Shown: piece after piece, positions 36,672 through 44,116 of the stretch
Layout of the letters: every line of letters starts with the position of its first letter
How positions within the stretch are numbered: the first letter of the stretch is position 1
Source: Anaerolineae bacterium
GTDB taxonomy: Bacteria; Chloroflexota; Anaerolineae; Aggregatilineales; Phototrophicaceae
Assembly (NCBI GenBank): GCA_022841825.1
Contig: JALHQT010000007.1
Location: 124,001-188,000 of the forward strand
Direction of reading: 5' to 3'
Length of the DNA stretch: 64,000 bases
Translations under genes and position numbers: made by a program
Notes under the pieces: model-generated
Database searches by the model: none
What the model was told of the DNA's origin: nothing
Seen by the model: only the letters and a program-made list of their open reading frames with translations

Positions 36672-39071
36672 ATGCAAACCAAAACAAGCTCGCTTTTCCT
36701 GATGGTCATCATCCTGCTCGTGGCGACGGCGCTGCGCGCGCAGGACATCGCGCTGATGCGCGACATGCTGCACTACGACGAAGCGTACTACGGCGTGGAC
36801 GCCCTGTCGCTGATCCAGCAACCACGCCTGACCCCGTTCTTCCCGGACAACTTTGGTCGCGAAGGACTGTGGATGTACGTCCTGACGCCCGCGCTGGCGG
36901 TCTTCGGCGCGACGAGCTTCGCGCTGCGCATCACGGCGCTGTTCGTCGGCGTGCTGACGGTGGCGGCGGTCTTTCGCCTGGGGCGCGTGCTCTATAGCTG
37001 GCGAGCGGGTGTCTGGTCGGCGGCGGCGCTGGCGGTACTCTTCTGGCATGTGCTGGCGAGTCATCAGGCGTTCCGCGCGCTGCTCTATCCGCTGGTCGGC
37101 GCGCTGGCGTTCGCGGCGTTGTGGGAGGCGGTAAAGCGAACGGACGCCATGAATGGCGTCCCTACAGCATATCGGGTGGACGCAGGGGCGCAATCAATTG
37201 CGGGGGCGCAATCCATTGTGCCCCTACATTCCCGACACGCATATGTCGCCGCCGTCCTCTTCGGCGTCCTCGCCTATACCTACATCGCCGCGCGAGCGTG
37301 GATCGGGCTGGCGGTGGTGATGGTCGTGTTAGCGTGGGTGTCGCGGTGGCGCGGGAGGACACATGGCAGCGGGCGGACACAGGGTATCGGGCGGACACAG
37401 GGGTCCGCCCGCACAGGCGCAACGGAGATCGACGATGCGGACGCCATTCATGGCGTCCCTACAAAGACCTGGTTGTTTCGCACCACGCACCACGCACTTC
37501 GCACAGAAATAACCCGCCACATCGTCCCATGCTTCACCTTTCTATTCATGGTCGCCCCTCTTGCCTGGACGTTCGCCGCCAATCCCGCGCTCGCCAACCT
37601 GCGCGGCGAACAGGTCGCCATCAGCAGCCTTGCGCAGCTCGCAGACAATCTGCGCGCGTGGGCGGGCGCATTTTTCCTGCGCGGCAGCGAAGACGTCGCC
37701 TATAACCTGCCGGGGCGTCCCATCCTCGATCTGCCGCTCGTGCTGCTGCTGGTTATGGGCGGGGCGGCATGGGGATGGCGATGGGTGCGGGGGCACCATT
37801 CCTCGTCGGACGCCATGAATGGCGTCCCTACAACGACTCCGTGCTTTCGCACTTCGCACCACGCACTTCGCACGGGCATGGCACGCCTTGCCCCTACGGT
37901 GTTTGTGATTGCGCTGTTCACCGCGTCGCTCGCGCCCGCCGTGCTGACGACCGACACGCTCAAGCCGCTGCGGGCGGTCGGCGCGGTGGTGCCGCTGGCG
38001 CTGCTGCTTGGCGCGGCAGCGGAGGGGCTTACGTTATCGAATCCTTTCAACGGACGAGGCATGCCTCGTCCCTACAAGCGGGTTGGGAATTCCCGTAGGG
38101 ACGAGGCGTGCCTCGTCCGCGCGCCTGTGATCTTACCCCTCCTCCTGCTCGCCCTCGCCGCGCTCAACACCGCGCGCGATTTCGCCACCTGGGTACGCAG
38201 CCCCGATCTGTTTCTGGCAATGGAGCAGCATATCATGGACGGGATTGACCATCTGGCGGCGCAGGGGGGCGCGGATGCGGTCTACTTTTCGCCCTTCACG
38301 CCGGATCATCCGGTCATTCGTTTTCGCGCGGGCGAACTTGCGCCGCGCGCCGTGAGCGCGTTCAGGGCGGACGAGTGCCTGCGCTTGGCGCAGGGCGGCG
38401 CGGACAACTTCGCCCTCACCTATTTCGATCCGGGCTTCGCCGACCGTCTGCGCCCTTACGCGGACGTGCGGGAGATCGCGCGTGAAGACGCCGATCCAGC
38501 GCGTTATGCAGTCTATCGTGCGGCACCCGACATGGCGTTGTTCCAGGACGTGCGCGTCGCATGGGCTGAACGCCTGTCGCTGGTACGGATGGAGGGCGTG
38601 CCGCCGCGCGTCGCGTCCGGCGAGACGATCCATCTCACGTTCGCACTGCGTATGTCCGATGAAGAAGGCGCTGTTGCGCATCCCGACTACGCACGTCGCG
38701 TTACCTCGTTACCCGTGACTCGTCACTCGTCACCTTCTGCCCTCATCACCTCATCACCTTTTGCCTCATCATCTCTCCCTCCGCTCACGCTCTTCGTCCA
38801 TCTTTATGGCGACCCCACGCCCTACGAGGGCGGCGTGCTGTGGGCACAGGCAGACATGCCGCTCTGCCCCGGCAGTCCCCCGGCGACCTGGCGCGCCGAT
38901 GAGGTGATCGTGCAGGCGACGACGCTCACGCTGCCGCCCGACCTGCCCACCGGACGCTATCGACTCGCGCTCGGCATGTACGACACGATGACAGGTACGC
39001 GCCTGTTCGTGACGACGCCGGAGAATGGGTTAGACTATGCCATCGTGGCGGATCTCGAAGTAGGAAGTTGA
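36672..39071 (+). CDS. GT-C-fold (family 39-like) membrane glycosyltransferase with in-frame repeat insertions
   Basis: 799 residues. About ten membrane helices and the luminal motif MLHYDEAYYGVDAL, with the acidic pair of GT-C enzymes that move sugars from lipid-phosphate donors, point to a mannosyl- or arabinosyltransferase-like protein. The order is TM helices (to about 445), then a soluble C-terminal domain (490-799). The reading frame contains several stretches of palindromic repeat DNA that add residues such as DAMNGVPT (twice), DAIHGVPT, HHALRT (twice) and GRGMPRPYK, mostly in loops between helices. The ATG at 36672 is preferred because upstream codons lie in a family C repeat. Whether the protein still works is unknown, but no stop codon was introduced. 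Confidence 0.82.
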   Translation: MQTKTSSLFLMVIILLVATALRAQDIALMRDMLHYDEAYYGVDALSLIQQPRLTPFFPDNFGREGLWMYVLTPALAVFGATSFALRITALFVGVLTVAAVFRLGRVLYSWRAGVWSAAALAVLFWHVLASHQAFRALLYPLVGALAFAALWEAVKRTDAMNGVPTAYRVDAGAQSIAGAQSIVPLHSRHAYVAAVLFGVLAYTYIAARAWIGLAVVMVVLAWVSRWRGRTHGSGRTQGIGRTQGSARTGATEIDDADAIHGVPTKTWLFRTTHHALRTEITRHIVPCFTFLFMVAPLAWTFAANPALANLRGEQVAISSLAQLADNLRAWAGAFFLRGSEDVAYNLPGRPILDLPLVLLLVMGGAAWGWRWVRGHHSSSDAMNGVPTTTPCFRTSHHALRTGMARLAPTVFVIALFTASLAPAVLTTDTLKPLRAVGAVVPLALLLGAAAEGLTLSNPFNGRGMPRPYKRVGNSRRDEACLVRAPVILPLLLLALAALNTARDFATWVRSPDLFLAMEQHIMDGIDHLAAQGGADAVYFSPFTPDHPVIRFRAGELAPRAVSAFRADECLRLAQGGADNFALTYFDPGFADRLRPYADVREIAREDADPARYAVYRAAPDMALFQDVRVAWAERLSLVRMEGVPPRVASGETIHLTFALRMSDEEGAVAHPDYARRVTSLPVTRHSSPSALITSSPFASSSLPPLTLFVHLYGDPTPYEGGVLWAQADMPLCPGSPPATWRADEVIVQATTLTLPPDLPTGRYRLALGMYDTMTGTRLFVTTPENGLDYAIVADLEVGS
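37141..37227. repeat. In-gene repeat block 1
   Basis: GGACGCCATGAATGGCGTCC with CTAC tail, then two GGGGCGCAAT...ATTG units and GTGCCCCTAC. It encodes about residues 157-186 of the glycosyltransferase, in a loop after KR. Confidence 0.8.
37351..37416. repeat. In-gene repeat block 2
   Basis: Three left arms of the GGGCGGACAC type and one right arm GGGTCCGCCC. It is translated as arginine/glycine-rich GRTHGSGRTQGIGRTQG. It lies between predicted helices. Confidence 0.8.
37438..37505. repeat. In-gene repeat block 3 (families A and C joined)
   Basis: CGGACGCCATTCATGGCGTC (plus CCTAC) followed by TTTCGCACCACGCACCACGC and CGCAC units. It is translated as DAIHGVPT and later RTTHHALRT. Confidence 0.8.
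37807..37899. repeat. In-gene repeat block 4 (families A and C joined)
   Basis: GGACGCCATGAATGGCGTCC (plus CTAC), TTTCGCACTTCGCACCACGC, then GGGCATGGCACGCCTTGCCC (plus CTAC). It is translated as DAMNGVPT, RTSHHALRT and GMARLAPT. Confidence 0.8.
38051..38119. repeat. In-gene repeat block 5
   Basis: GGACGAGGCATGCCTCGTCC, CTACAAGCGGGTTGGGAATT, then CCCGTAGG and GGACGAGGCGTGCCTCGTCC. Two palindromes face each other with their CTAC/GTAG tails. It is translated as GRGMPRPYK and RRDEACLVR. Confidence 0.8.
38689..38780. repeat. In-gene low-complexity block 6
   Basis: Reiterated CGTTAC/CGTCACTCGTCAC and CTCATCACCTCATCACC motifs, translated as a Ser/Pro/Thr-rich stretch. The complementary motif (GGTGATGTGAGGTGATGAGG) occurs near 26297, outside genes, which suggests another dispersed repeat. 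Confidence 0.55.
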
Positions 39072-39076
39072 AGACC

Positions 39077-40237
39077 ATGTCTTTTGAATTCATGACCTCC
39101 GGGCGCGTCATCTTCGGCGCAGGCACGCTCGAACAAATCGATACGCTGGCAGTCGCGCTGACGACCAGCAAGCGCGTCTTCATCACCACCGGCGGCAGCG
39201 CCCAACGCGCCGAGCCACTGGTCGCCCTGCTGGCGGAAGCCGGGATGCGCACCACCGTCTACCCCGTGCGCGGGGAACCGACCGTCGAGACCGTGCTGAC
39301 CGGCGTGGTCGCGCTGCGTGAGGCAGGCGCGGATGTCGTCATCGGCTTCGGCGGCGGCAGCGCGCTCGATACGGGCAAAGCCGTCGCGGCACTGGCGAGC
39401 AACCCCGGCGACCCATTCGACTATCTCGAAATCGTCGGCAGGGCGATGCCGCTCAAACAGCCCCCGCTGCCCTTCATCGCCGTGCCGACCACCGCGGGCA
39501 CCGGGTCGGAAGCGACGCGCAACAGCACGCTCGCCGTGCCGGATCAGCGCGTCAAAGTCTCGCTGCGGTCGCCCATGATGCTGCCACGCATCGCGCTGAT
39601 CGACCCGCAGCTCGCCGTCTCGGTGCCGCCGGAAATCACCGCCAGCGCGGGCATGGACGCCATCACGCAGGTGATCGAGCCGCTGGTGAGCAGCAAGGCG
39701 AACGCGATGACCGACGCCGTGTGCCGCGAGGGCATCATGCGCGGGGCGCGCTCGCTGCGCCGCGCTTATTCACACCCCGACGACCTGAAGGCGCGCGAAG
39801 ACATGGCGCTGACCGCGCTCTTCAGCGGCATGGCGCTGGCGAACGCGGGCTTGGGCGCGGTGCATGGCTTCGCGGGTCCGCTCGGCGGCATGTACCCCAT
39901 CGCGCATGGTGTGATCTGCGCGCGCCTGCTGCCCATCGTGATGGAAGTCAACATCCGCGCGCTGCGCAGCCGCCAGCCGGAGAGTCCCATCCTCCCGCGC
40001 TATGACGAAGTCGCGCGGCTGGTGACCGGCAAAGCGGATGCGACCGCCGACGAGGGCGTGGCGTGGGCGTATGCGCTGCGCGACGCGCTGGCGATCCCGG
40101 CGCTGGGGGGCTACGGCATTGTGGCGGATGATTACGCAGACATCGTGGCGAAGGCGGGACGTGCCAACAGCATGAAAGGCAACCCGCTGCCGCTGACCGA
40201 TGCCGAACTGACCGAGATTATCGAAAAAGCGTGTTAA
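39077..40237 (+). CDS. Iron-containing alcohol dehydrogenase
   Basis: 386 residues, the normal size of group III alcohol dehydrogenases, which interconvert alcohols and aldehydes with NAD(P). Motifs are GGGSALDTGKAVA (nucleotide binding), AVPTTAGTGSEATRNS and GAVHGFAGPLGGMYPIAHG, whose histidines bind the metal. The ATG at 39077 has AGGAAG upstream; a TTG at 39068 is too close to it. It begins 5 nt after the glycosyltransferase stop. Lactaldehyde from rhamnose breakdown would be a plausible substrate, but that is speculation as the loci are 15 kb apart. Confidence 0.93.
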   Translation: MSFEFMTSGRVIFGAGTLEQIDTLAVALTTSKRVFITTGGSAQRAEPLVALLAEAGMRTTVYPVRGEPTVETVLTGVVALREAGADVVIGFGGGSALDTGKAVAALASNPGDPFDYLEIVGRAMPLKQPPLPFIAVPTTAGTGSEATRNSTLAVPDQRVKVSLRSPMMLPRIALIDPQLAVSVPPEITASAGMDAITQVIEPLVSSKANAMTDAVCREGIMRGARSLRRAYSHPDDLKAREDMALTALFSGMALANAGLGAVHGFAGPLGGMYPIAHGVICARLLPIVMEVNIRALRSRQPESPILPRYDEVARLVTGKADATADEGVAWAYALRDALAIPALGGYGIVADDYADIVAKAGRANSMKGNPLPLTDAELTEIIEKAC

Positions 40238-40265
40238 AGCGGTTCAAGGCTGAATTGAAGCGCAG

Positions 40266-40287
40266 ACAAGGGGCATAAGCCCCTTGT
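40266..40287. terminator. Hairpin between convergent genes
   Basis: ACAAGGGGC-ATAA-GCCCCTTGT, a perfect 9-bp stem. It lies between the dehydrogenase and a minus-strand gene. No U-tract on the plus strand; it could stop either transcript weakly. Confidence 0.5.
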
Positions 40288-40332
40288 CCGACCCACCATT
40301 CTCATCTTGTCGAGCGAAGAGCGATCGACTTT

Positions 40333-40581
40333 CTATTGTTTGGCGGGGCTGACCGGTTCGGCTGCGCTGCCCGCCTTGGGGGTGTCCTGACGCTCTTTGG
40401 CGCTGTCTTTGCCGTCCGCTCGCTTTTCCATGCGGAAGACACCCGTGATGCTGCCCGTTTCGGGCGTTTCGTCACCTTCACGCCCCTGCGCGTTGGCTTG
40501 CTGATAGGCTTGGAGCAGTTCGCGCGGGATCTGCCCGGTTTCTGTTGTCGAGATTTTTGACTTCTTTTCGGAGGTGTTCAT
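40333..40581 (-). CDS. Small hydrophilic protein of unknown function
   Basis: 82 residues, rich in K, E, T, G and A, and probably disordered. It opens with MNTSEKKSKISTTETGQIPR and contains LLQAYQQANAQGREGDETPE and GVFRMEKRADGKDS. GCGAGG stands about 6 nt before the ATG at 40581; longer starts are in frame but lack such a site. No family was recognised. It lies divergent from a GNAT gene. Confidence 0.55.
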   Translation of the reverse strand: MNTSEKKSKISTTETGQIPRELLQAYQQANAQGREGDETPETGSITGVFRMEKRADGKDSAKERQDTPKAGSAAEPVSPAKQ

Positions 40582-40724
40582 AGCGCCTCGCAGTCTGTAA
40601 TTGCCAGATTGTAGATCAACTTTTCGATTGCTGCGACCATCTTTTGGCGGAGACGCCGCCGAATGGTCAAGCATCTGCCGAAAGTGGTATGATCGCCCTG
40701 TCGTCCATCGGCATGTGAGGCGCG

Positions 40725-41663
40725 ATGATCACCGTTCGTCCTGCAAGACTCGAAGATTGTGAGCAGATCGCGTCGCTGGCGCAGGCGCAGGTCAGCATCT
40801 GGCAGCGCTGGGATGCGCGCGGTCGCGTCGAAGATGTCACCTACTCCGCCCTCAGCATCTATGAGCGCTGGCTGCATGGCGGCGTCTGGATGAGCCTGGA
40901 GACCGGCGCGATCCACCTGGGGCGGCTGCTGCTCGGCGCGGGGTACGCCTGGGTTGCCGAGCGCGAAGGGGGCGTCGTCGGGTATCTTGAAGCCTATCAC
41001 GGCGTCGAAAGCGAACCGTTTGGCGCGCACTTCCATCTCGGCGCGCTGATCCTCGCCGACGAGGTCGCGCACAACGGCGTGGATCGCCAGATGGTCGATG
41101 CGCTCAAAGCCCAGGCGCGCGCGCTGAAGTGCATCCGCCTGCAAACCACGACGACGGCGGGCGAAGCAGCCTTGCGGGTGTTCCAGGAGATGAACGCGCA
41201 GCCCGCAGCCGCGCTTCGGCGCTGTTCGCTGCCCGCGCGCACCGGGCAGGGCTTGTATCAGTCGGTCGTCGATACGACGAGTGATGCCAAAGCCATCGCC
41301 GGCTGGTCGATGCCGCTCGGACGCAGCACCAGCGCGCGCCAGGCATGGGAGATGCACTGGCTGCCGACCTGGGACGTGCTGCCGCCCCTGCGCGAACGCA
41401 CCCAGCGCCTGCGCTTTTCCGCCTCCGGGCAGGAAGCGTATGTCGTATTCCAGCGCGGCTTGTACGACCCGCGCGTGGTCGAAATCGCCTGCTGGACGCC
41501 GCGCGTACTCTCGAACGCCCTCCTGATGGCGCTGCGCGATTGGTCACACCGCGAAGGCTATCGCTCGCTCTCACTGCTCGTCCCGGAAGATGCCGTCAAG
41601 ATGCTCGGCGGTGATGCCGAAGCCGATGGCTACACACAGACCGTCTGGACATTGGGAGTCTGA
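40725..41663 (+). CDS. GNAT-fold acetyltransferase-like protein
   Basis: 312 residues. The first 160 resemble a GNAT N-acetyltransferase: MITVRPARLEDCEQIASLAQ, then YAWVAEREGGVVGYLEAYHG and a helix-strand core. The acetyl-CoA pyrophosphate loop (Q/R-x-x-G-x-G/A) is not clear here, so activity is uncertain. The second half (about 185-312) may be a second degenerate GNAT unit (REGYRSLSLLVPEDAVKMLG). It is followed 1 nt later by the dienelactone-hydrolase-like gene, so the two form an operon. Confidence 0.7.
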   Translation: MITVRPARLEDCEQIASLAQAQVSIWQRWDARGRVEDVTYSALSIYERWLHGGVWMSLETGAIHLGRLLLGAGYAWVAEREGGVVGYLEAYHGVESEPFGAHFHLGALILADEVAHNGVDRQMVDALKAQARALKCIRLQTTTTAGEAALRVFQEMNAQPAAALRRCSLPARTGQGLYQSVVDTTSDAKAIAGWSMPLGRSTSARQAWEMHWLPTWDVLPPLRERTQRLRFSASGQEAYVVFQRGLYDPRVVEIACWTPRVLSNALLMALRDWSHREGYRSLSLLVPEDAVKMLGGDAEADGYTQTVWTLGV

Positions 41664-41664
41664 A

Positions 41665-42393
41665 ATGCCCGTTTACGAGTCCAAACACGTCGAATACGCC
41701 ATCCTCAGCGGTCACATCGATATCATGATGGAAGACGGCAAGCCCCTGCCCGCGTATTGGGCACGCCCAAACCTCGGCGGCACGTTTTCCGGCGTCGTCT
41801 TCATCCATGACTGGTGGGGCATTCGCCCGCTCGAACGGCGGCTGGCACAGTCGCTCTCGCAGATGGGCTATTATGTGCTCGTGCCCGACCTGTTTGACGC
41901 GCAGGTCGCCAGGGATGCCGAACAGGCGATGCAGCTCGTCCAGGGGCTGGGCACCCGCGCCTACACGGCGGTCGATGCCGCGCTGCAAGTGATGGAGACG
42001 CACTCGCGCTCCAACCATCGCGTCGCCGTCGTCGGTCTCGGCATGGGCGGCAGCCTCGCCTACGAAGCCGCCATCAAACGCAAAGACCTGGAAGCTGCCG
42101 TATCCTTTTATGGCTTCCCACAGCGCTATCTGGGGCAGTTTGCCGAGGCAACGACGCCGATCCTCGCCGTCTACGGCAGCGAAGACCCATATACCAAGCC
42201 CGCTGTCCTGCGGCGTCTGCGCGATGAACTGGCAGCGTCACCACTTCAGCATGAAGTGCATGTCATGCCCGGCGTGGGGCGCGATTTCTTTGGGGAAGAC
42301 GACGGGAACGCCACCTATGCCTGGGCGCTGTTGGAAGCGTTTTTGGCAAAGCACCTCAGCCGTCCGAAGATCAACAAATTCGCGCCCGGTTAG
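41665..42393 (+). CDS. Dienelactone-hydrolase homologue lacking catalytic residues
   Basis: 242 residues with an alpha/beta-hydrolase fold: GVVFIHDWWGIRPLERRLAQ, YYVLVPDLFD and VAVVGLGMGGSLAYEAA. Dienelactone hydrolases use a Cys (or Ser)-Asp-His triad. Here the nucleophile position in the elbow is G126 (GLGMGG) where GxCxGG is expected. D174 (YGSEDP) is kept, but the expected histidine near the end is R206 (PGVGRDFFGED). It is therefore probably a non-catalytic homologue, perhaps a ligand-binding protein. It starts 1 nt after the GNAT-like gene. Confidence 0.85.
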   Translation: MPVYESKHVEYAILSGHIDIMMEDGKPLPAYWARPNLGGTFSGVVFIHDWWGIRPLERRLAQSLSQMGYYVLVPDLFDAQVARDAEQAMQLVQGLGTRAYTAVDAALQVMETHSRSNHRVAVVGLGMGGSLAYEAAIKRKDLEAAVSFYGFPQRYLGQFAEATTPILAVYGSEDPYTKPAVLRRLRDELAASPLQHEVHVMPGVGRDFFGEDDGNATYAWALLEAFLAKHLSRPKINKFAPG

Positions 42394-42494
42394 GCGCAGC
42401 TCCTTTAATGCGCCCTGTAATAAACGCAAGCTAACAGAGCCTGATCCTGTGTCCCCCACTTCTTGAGGGACTATGAAAACGCCTGCTGCCTTAT

Positions 42495-42514
42495 GATTGA
42501 CAACGTTGTCAATC
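42495..42514. promoter_or_regulatory. Perfect 20-bp palindrome, LacI-type operator candidate
   Basis: GATTGACAACGTTGTCAATC is perfectly self-complementary with a central CG, the layout of LacI/GalR-family operators. It lies 38 bp before the small gene at 42553. No LacI-family gene is in the window. Confidence 0.6.
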
Positions 42515-42552
42515 GAGACAGGTAGCAGCTTTCAGAGAAAGTCGGGGGGCAA

Positions 42553-42840
42553 ATGGTATACGTTGGTAGGCACTTGGATCGTCTTGGATCTTATGCGCAG
42601 TTGTCGATGTGGGAACGCCAGGTGCTGAAAATCTGGATCGTCGAACAGGTCGATCTGACCATGATCTGGAGATACACAAGTTTAGGACTGGTGGAACGAT
42701 TTGAAGATTCCGCGCTCGGTTTTGCGATTACACACGGACAGTTGAAACAGGCGATGCTGCACGCGGGCTATCGCGTCCGCAACATGGAGGCGGACATCTG
42801 GCTGTTCGACCTGCCCGCCGATGAGGAGACTGTCGATTAA
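42553..42840 (+). CDS. Small protein of unknown function
   Basis: 95 residues with no recognised family. The sequence has amphipathic helices: RLGSYAQLSMWERQVLKIWI, then FAITHGQLKQAMLHAGYRVR. It ends in an acidic tail (LPADEETVD). It is soluble and tryptophan-containing. GGGGGG lies 4 nt before the ATG. A perfect 20-bp palindrome is in its promoter region, suggesting tight transcriptional control. A nested palindromic element follows its stop. Confidence 0.65.
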   Translation: MVYVGRHLDRLGSYAQLSMWERQVLKIWIVEQVDLTMIWRYTSLGLVERFEDSALGFAITHGQLKQAMLHAGYRVRNMEADIWLFDLPADEETVD

Positions 42841-42848
42841 CTTAGAAC

Positions 42849-42944
42849 CTATCCGTTAACTTGACCTCACCCCCTCAATCCCCCTCTCCGTGTACGGAGA
42901 GGGGGAAGCGAGCATAGCGAGCAGGGGGTGAGGTTTTCGGATAG
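42849..42944. repeat. Nested palindromic MITE-like element (family B, copy 2)
   Basis: Three inverted pairs are nested: CTATCCG/CGGATAG (outer), CCTCACCCCCT/AGGGGGTGAGG (middle) and CCCCCTCTCCG-TGTA-CGGAGAGGGGG (inner, 42880-42905). It fills the gap between the small gene and a minus-strand receiver. Confidence 0.8.
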
Positions 42945-42961
42945 AGACTTAATCGCAGACG

Positions 42962-43345
42962 TTACGGGGGCGAAACAGGGCGTATCAGCGCCGCCTCCAG
43001 TGCACTGAGCAGCTCGATTCGAAGCATCGGCTTACCCAAGTAGCCATCGAAGTGATTGGCGAGATAGTATTCGCGATCCCCATACATGGTGTTCGCCGTC
43101 AGGGCGATGAGGGGGATATGACGAGTGTCCGGCATCGCCTTGACCGCCGCAGCGAATTCGACGCCGTTGGTTTGGGGCATATTGATGTCGATCAGGCAAA
43201 TATCGGGCTGCTCCTGCCTCAGAATGTCCATCGCCGTTTTTGCATCATTGGCAGAGATGACCTGATAGTCGCGGTTCTTCAACAGAATTTTGAGAAGTTC
43301 TGTCTGTCGTCGGTCATCGTCGAGATGAAGCAGCTTATAGACCAT
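42962..43345 (-). CDS. CheY-like response regulator (stand-alone receiver)
   Basis: 127 residues. The acidic triad is D9-D10-D11 (LHLDDD), the phospho-acceptor is D53 (ICLIDINMPQTNG) and the switch lysine is K105 (YLGKPM). No output domain. A second stand-alone receiver follows upstream on the same strand, 109 nt away; the two may be co-expressed or paralogous. The cognate kinase could be the histidine kinase at 46804, though that is divergent and 3 kb off. Confidence 0.9.
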   Translation of the reverse strand: MVYKLLHLDDDRRQTELLKILLKNRDYQVISANDAKTAMDILRQEQPDICLIDINMPQTNGVEFAAAVKAMPDTRHIPLIALTANTMYGDREYYLANHFDGYLGKPMLRIELLSALEAALIRPVSPP

Positions 43346-43454
43346 GCCGTCGTCCTCGATAACAGCTACATTTCAATTACTATCCATTGTACGCGCAATT
43401 CTGTGGTGGCAAGAATATTGCTCGTAATATCCAAACCTCTGCCGCACACTGGCA

Positions 43455-43832
43455 TCAGGGGTTTGTCTGTCCGATCAACATTCGGACGCAGTGCAGCACG
43501 TCCTTGCGCATCACAGGCTTCGAGAGATAGTCGTCAAACAGCTTGTTGATGTCGGGAGTCTGGTGGCTGAACTTCATGGTCGACGTGAGGGCAACCAGCG
43601 GGATATGGGCAAATTCCGGGTCGGCGCGCAGCACCTCTGCGACCTCAATGCCCGTCATGACCGGCAGGTTGATGTCGATAAAGACCAGGGCGGGACATTC
43701 CGCCTGGATGGTCGCCAAGCCGCTGCTTCCATCGCGCGCCGTAAGCACCTCCAGGTTTTCGCGGGCAAGAAACAAGCGGATGATTTCTGTTTGCTGTGGA
43801 TCGTCTTCGATGTAAAGGATTTTGGGCGGCAT
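43455..43832 (-). CDS. CheY-like response regulator (stand-alone receiver)
   Basis: 125 residues. E9-D10-D11 (YIEDD), acceptor D53 (LVFIDINLPVMTG) and K105 (YLSKPV). It is similar to the next receiver downstream but not identical. It is divergent from hppA, with a 284-bp intergenic region between them. Confidence 0.9.
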   Translation of the reverse strand: MPPKILYIEDDPQQTEIIRLFLARENLEVLTARDGSSGLATIQAECPALVFIDINLPVMTGIEVAEVLRADPEFAHIPLVALTSTMKFSHQTPDINKLFDDYLSKPVMRKDVLHCVRMLIGQTNP

Positions 43833-44061
43833 AGGGTCCCAGCAGATTACTTACCGTGTATGTTAACTATCATCCCACACATGCCAATGGCATATCACAA
43901 AGAATTCTCCAAATCGACACGAATGTTCACAGATTTGCACGCAGGGTGTTTCGACGCACCCGCGCGGTTCGCGCACATTGCAATCCTTGGTCAAATATGA
44001 CAAAATGAGCGCCTGATTAATGGTCAATGGCTCACAATTGAGCCAATCGTTCAGGTGCCCG

Positions 44062-44083
44062 CCGGGAGTCACCCGGGCTTTTT
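44062..44083 (+). terminator. Hairpin plus T-tract in the hppA leader (attenuator candidate)
   Basis: CCGGG-AGTCA-CCCGG (62-76 of this line) forms a GC-rich stem, extendable with a bulge, followed by TTTTT at 44079-44083, only 33 nt before the hppA start. TGGCTC-ACAATT-GAGCCA makes another hairpin at 44029-44046. No gene lies upstream on this strand, so a terminator here would act on the hppA leader itself. I could not match a known riboswitch class. Confidence 0.45.
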
Positions 44084-44116
44084 GTAATTAGAGTGACTTG
44101 AGCCTCGGAGTTCGCT

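Noticed and set aside
42849-42944. Rho-independent terminator after the 95-residue gene
   Set aside because: The stems are strong, but no T-tract follows the central hairpin on either strand, and the nested arms match other copies, so a mobile element fits better.
44000-44116. Fluoride or cyclic-di-GMP riboswitch ahead of hppA
   Set aside because: The conserved sequence elements of those classes were not found; only generic hairpins and a T-tract are present.
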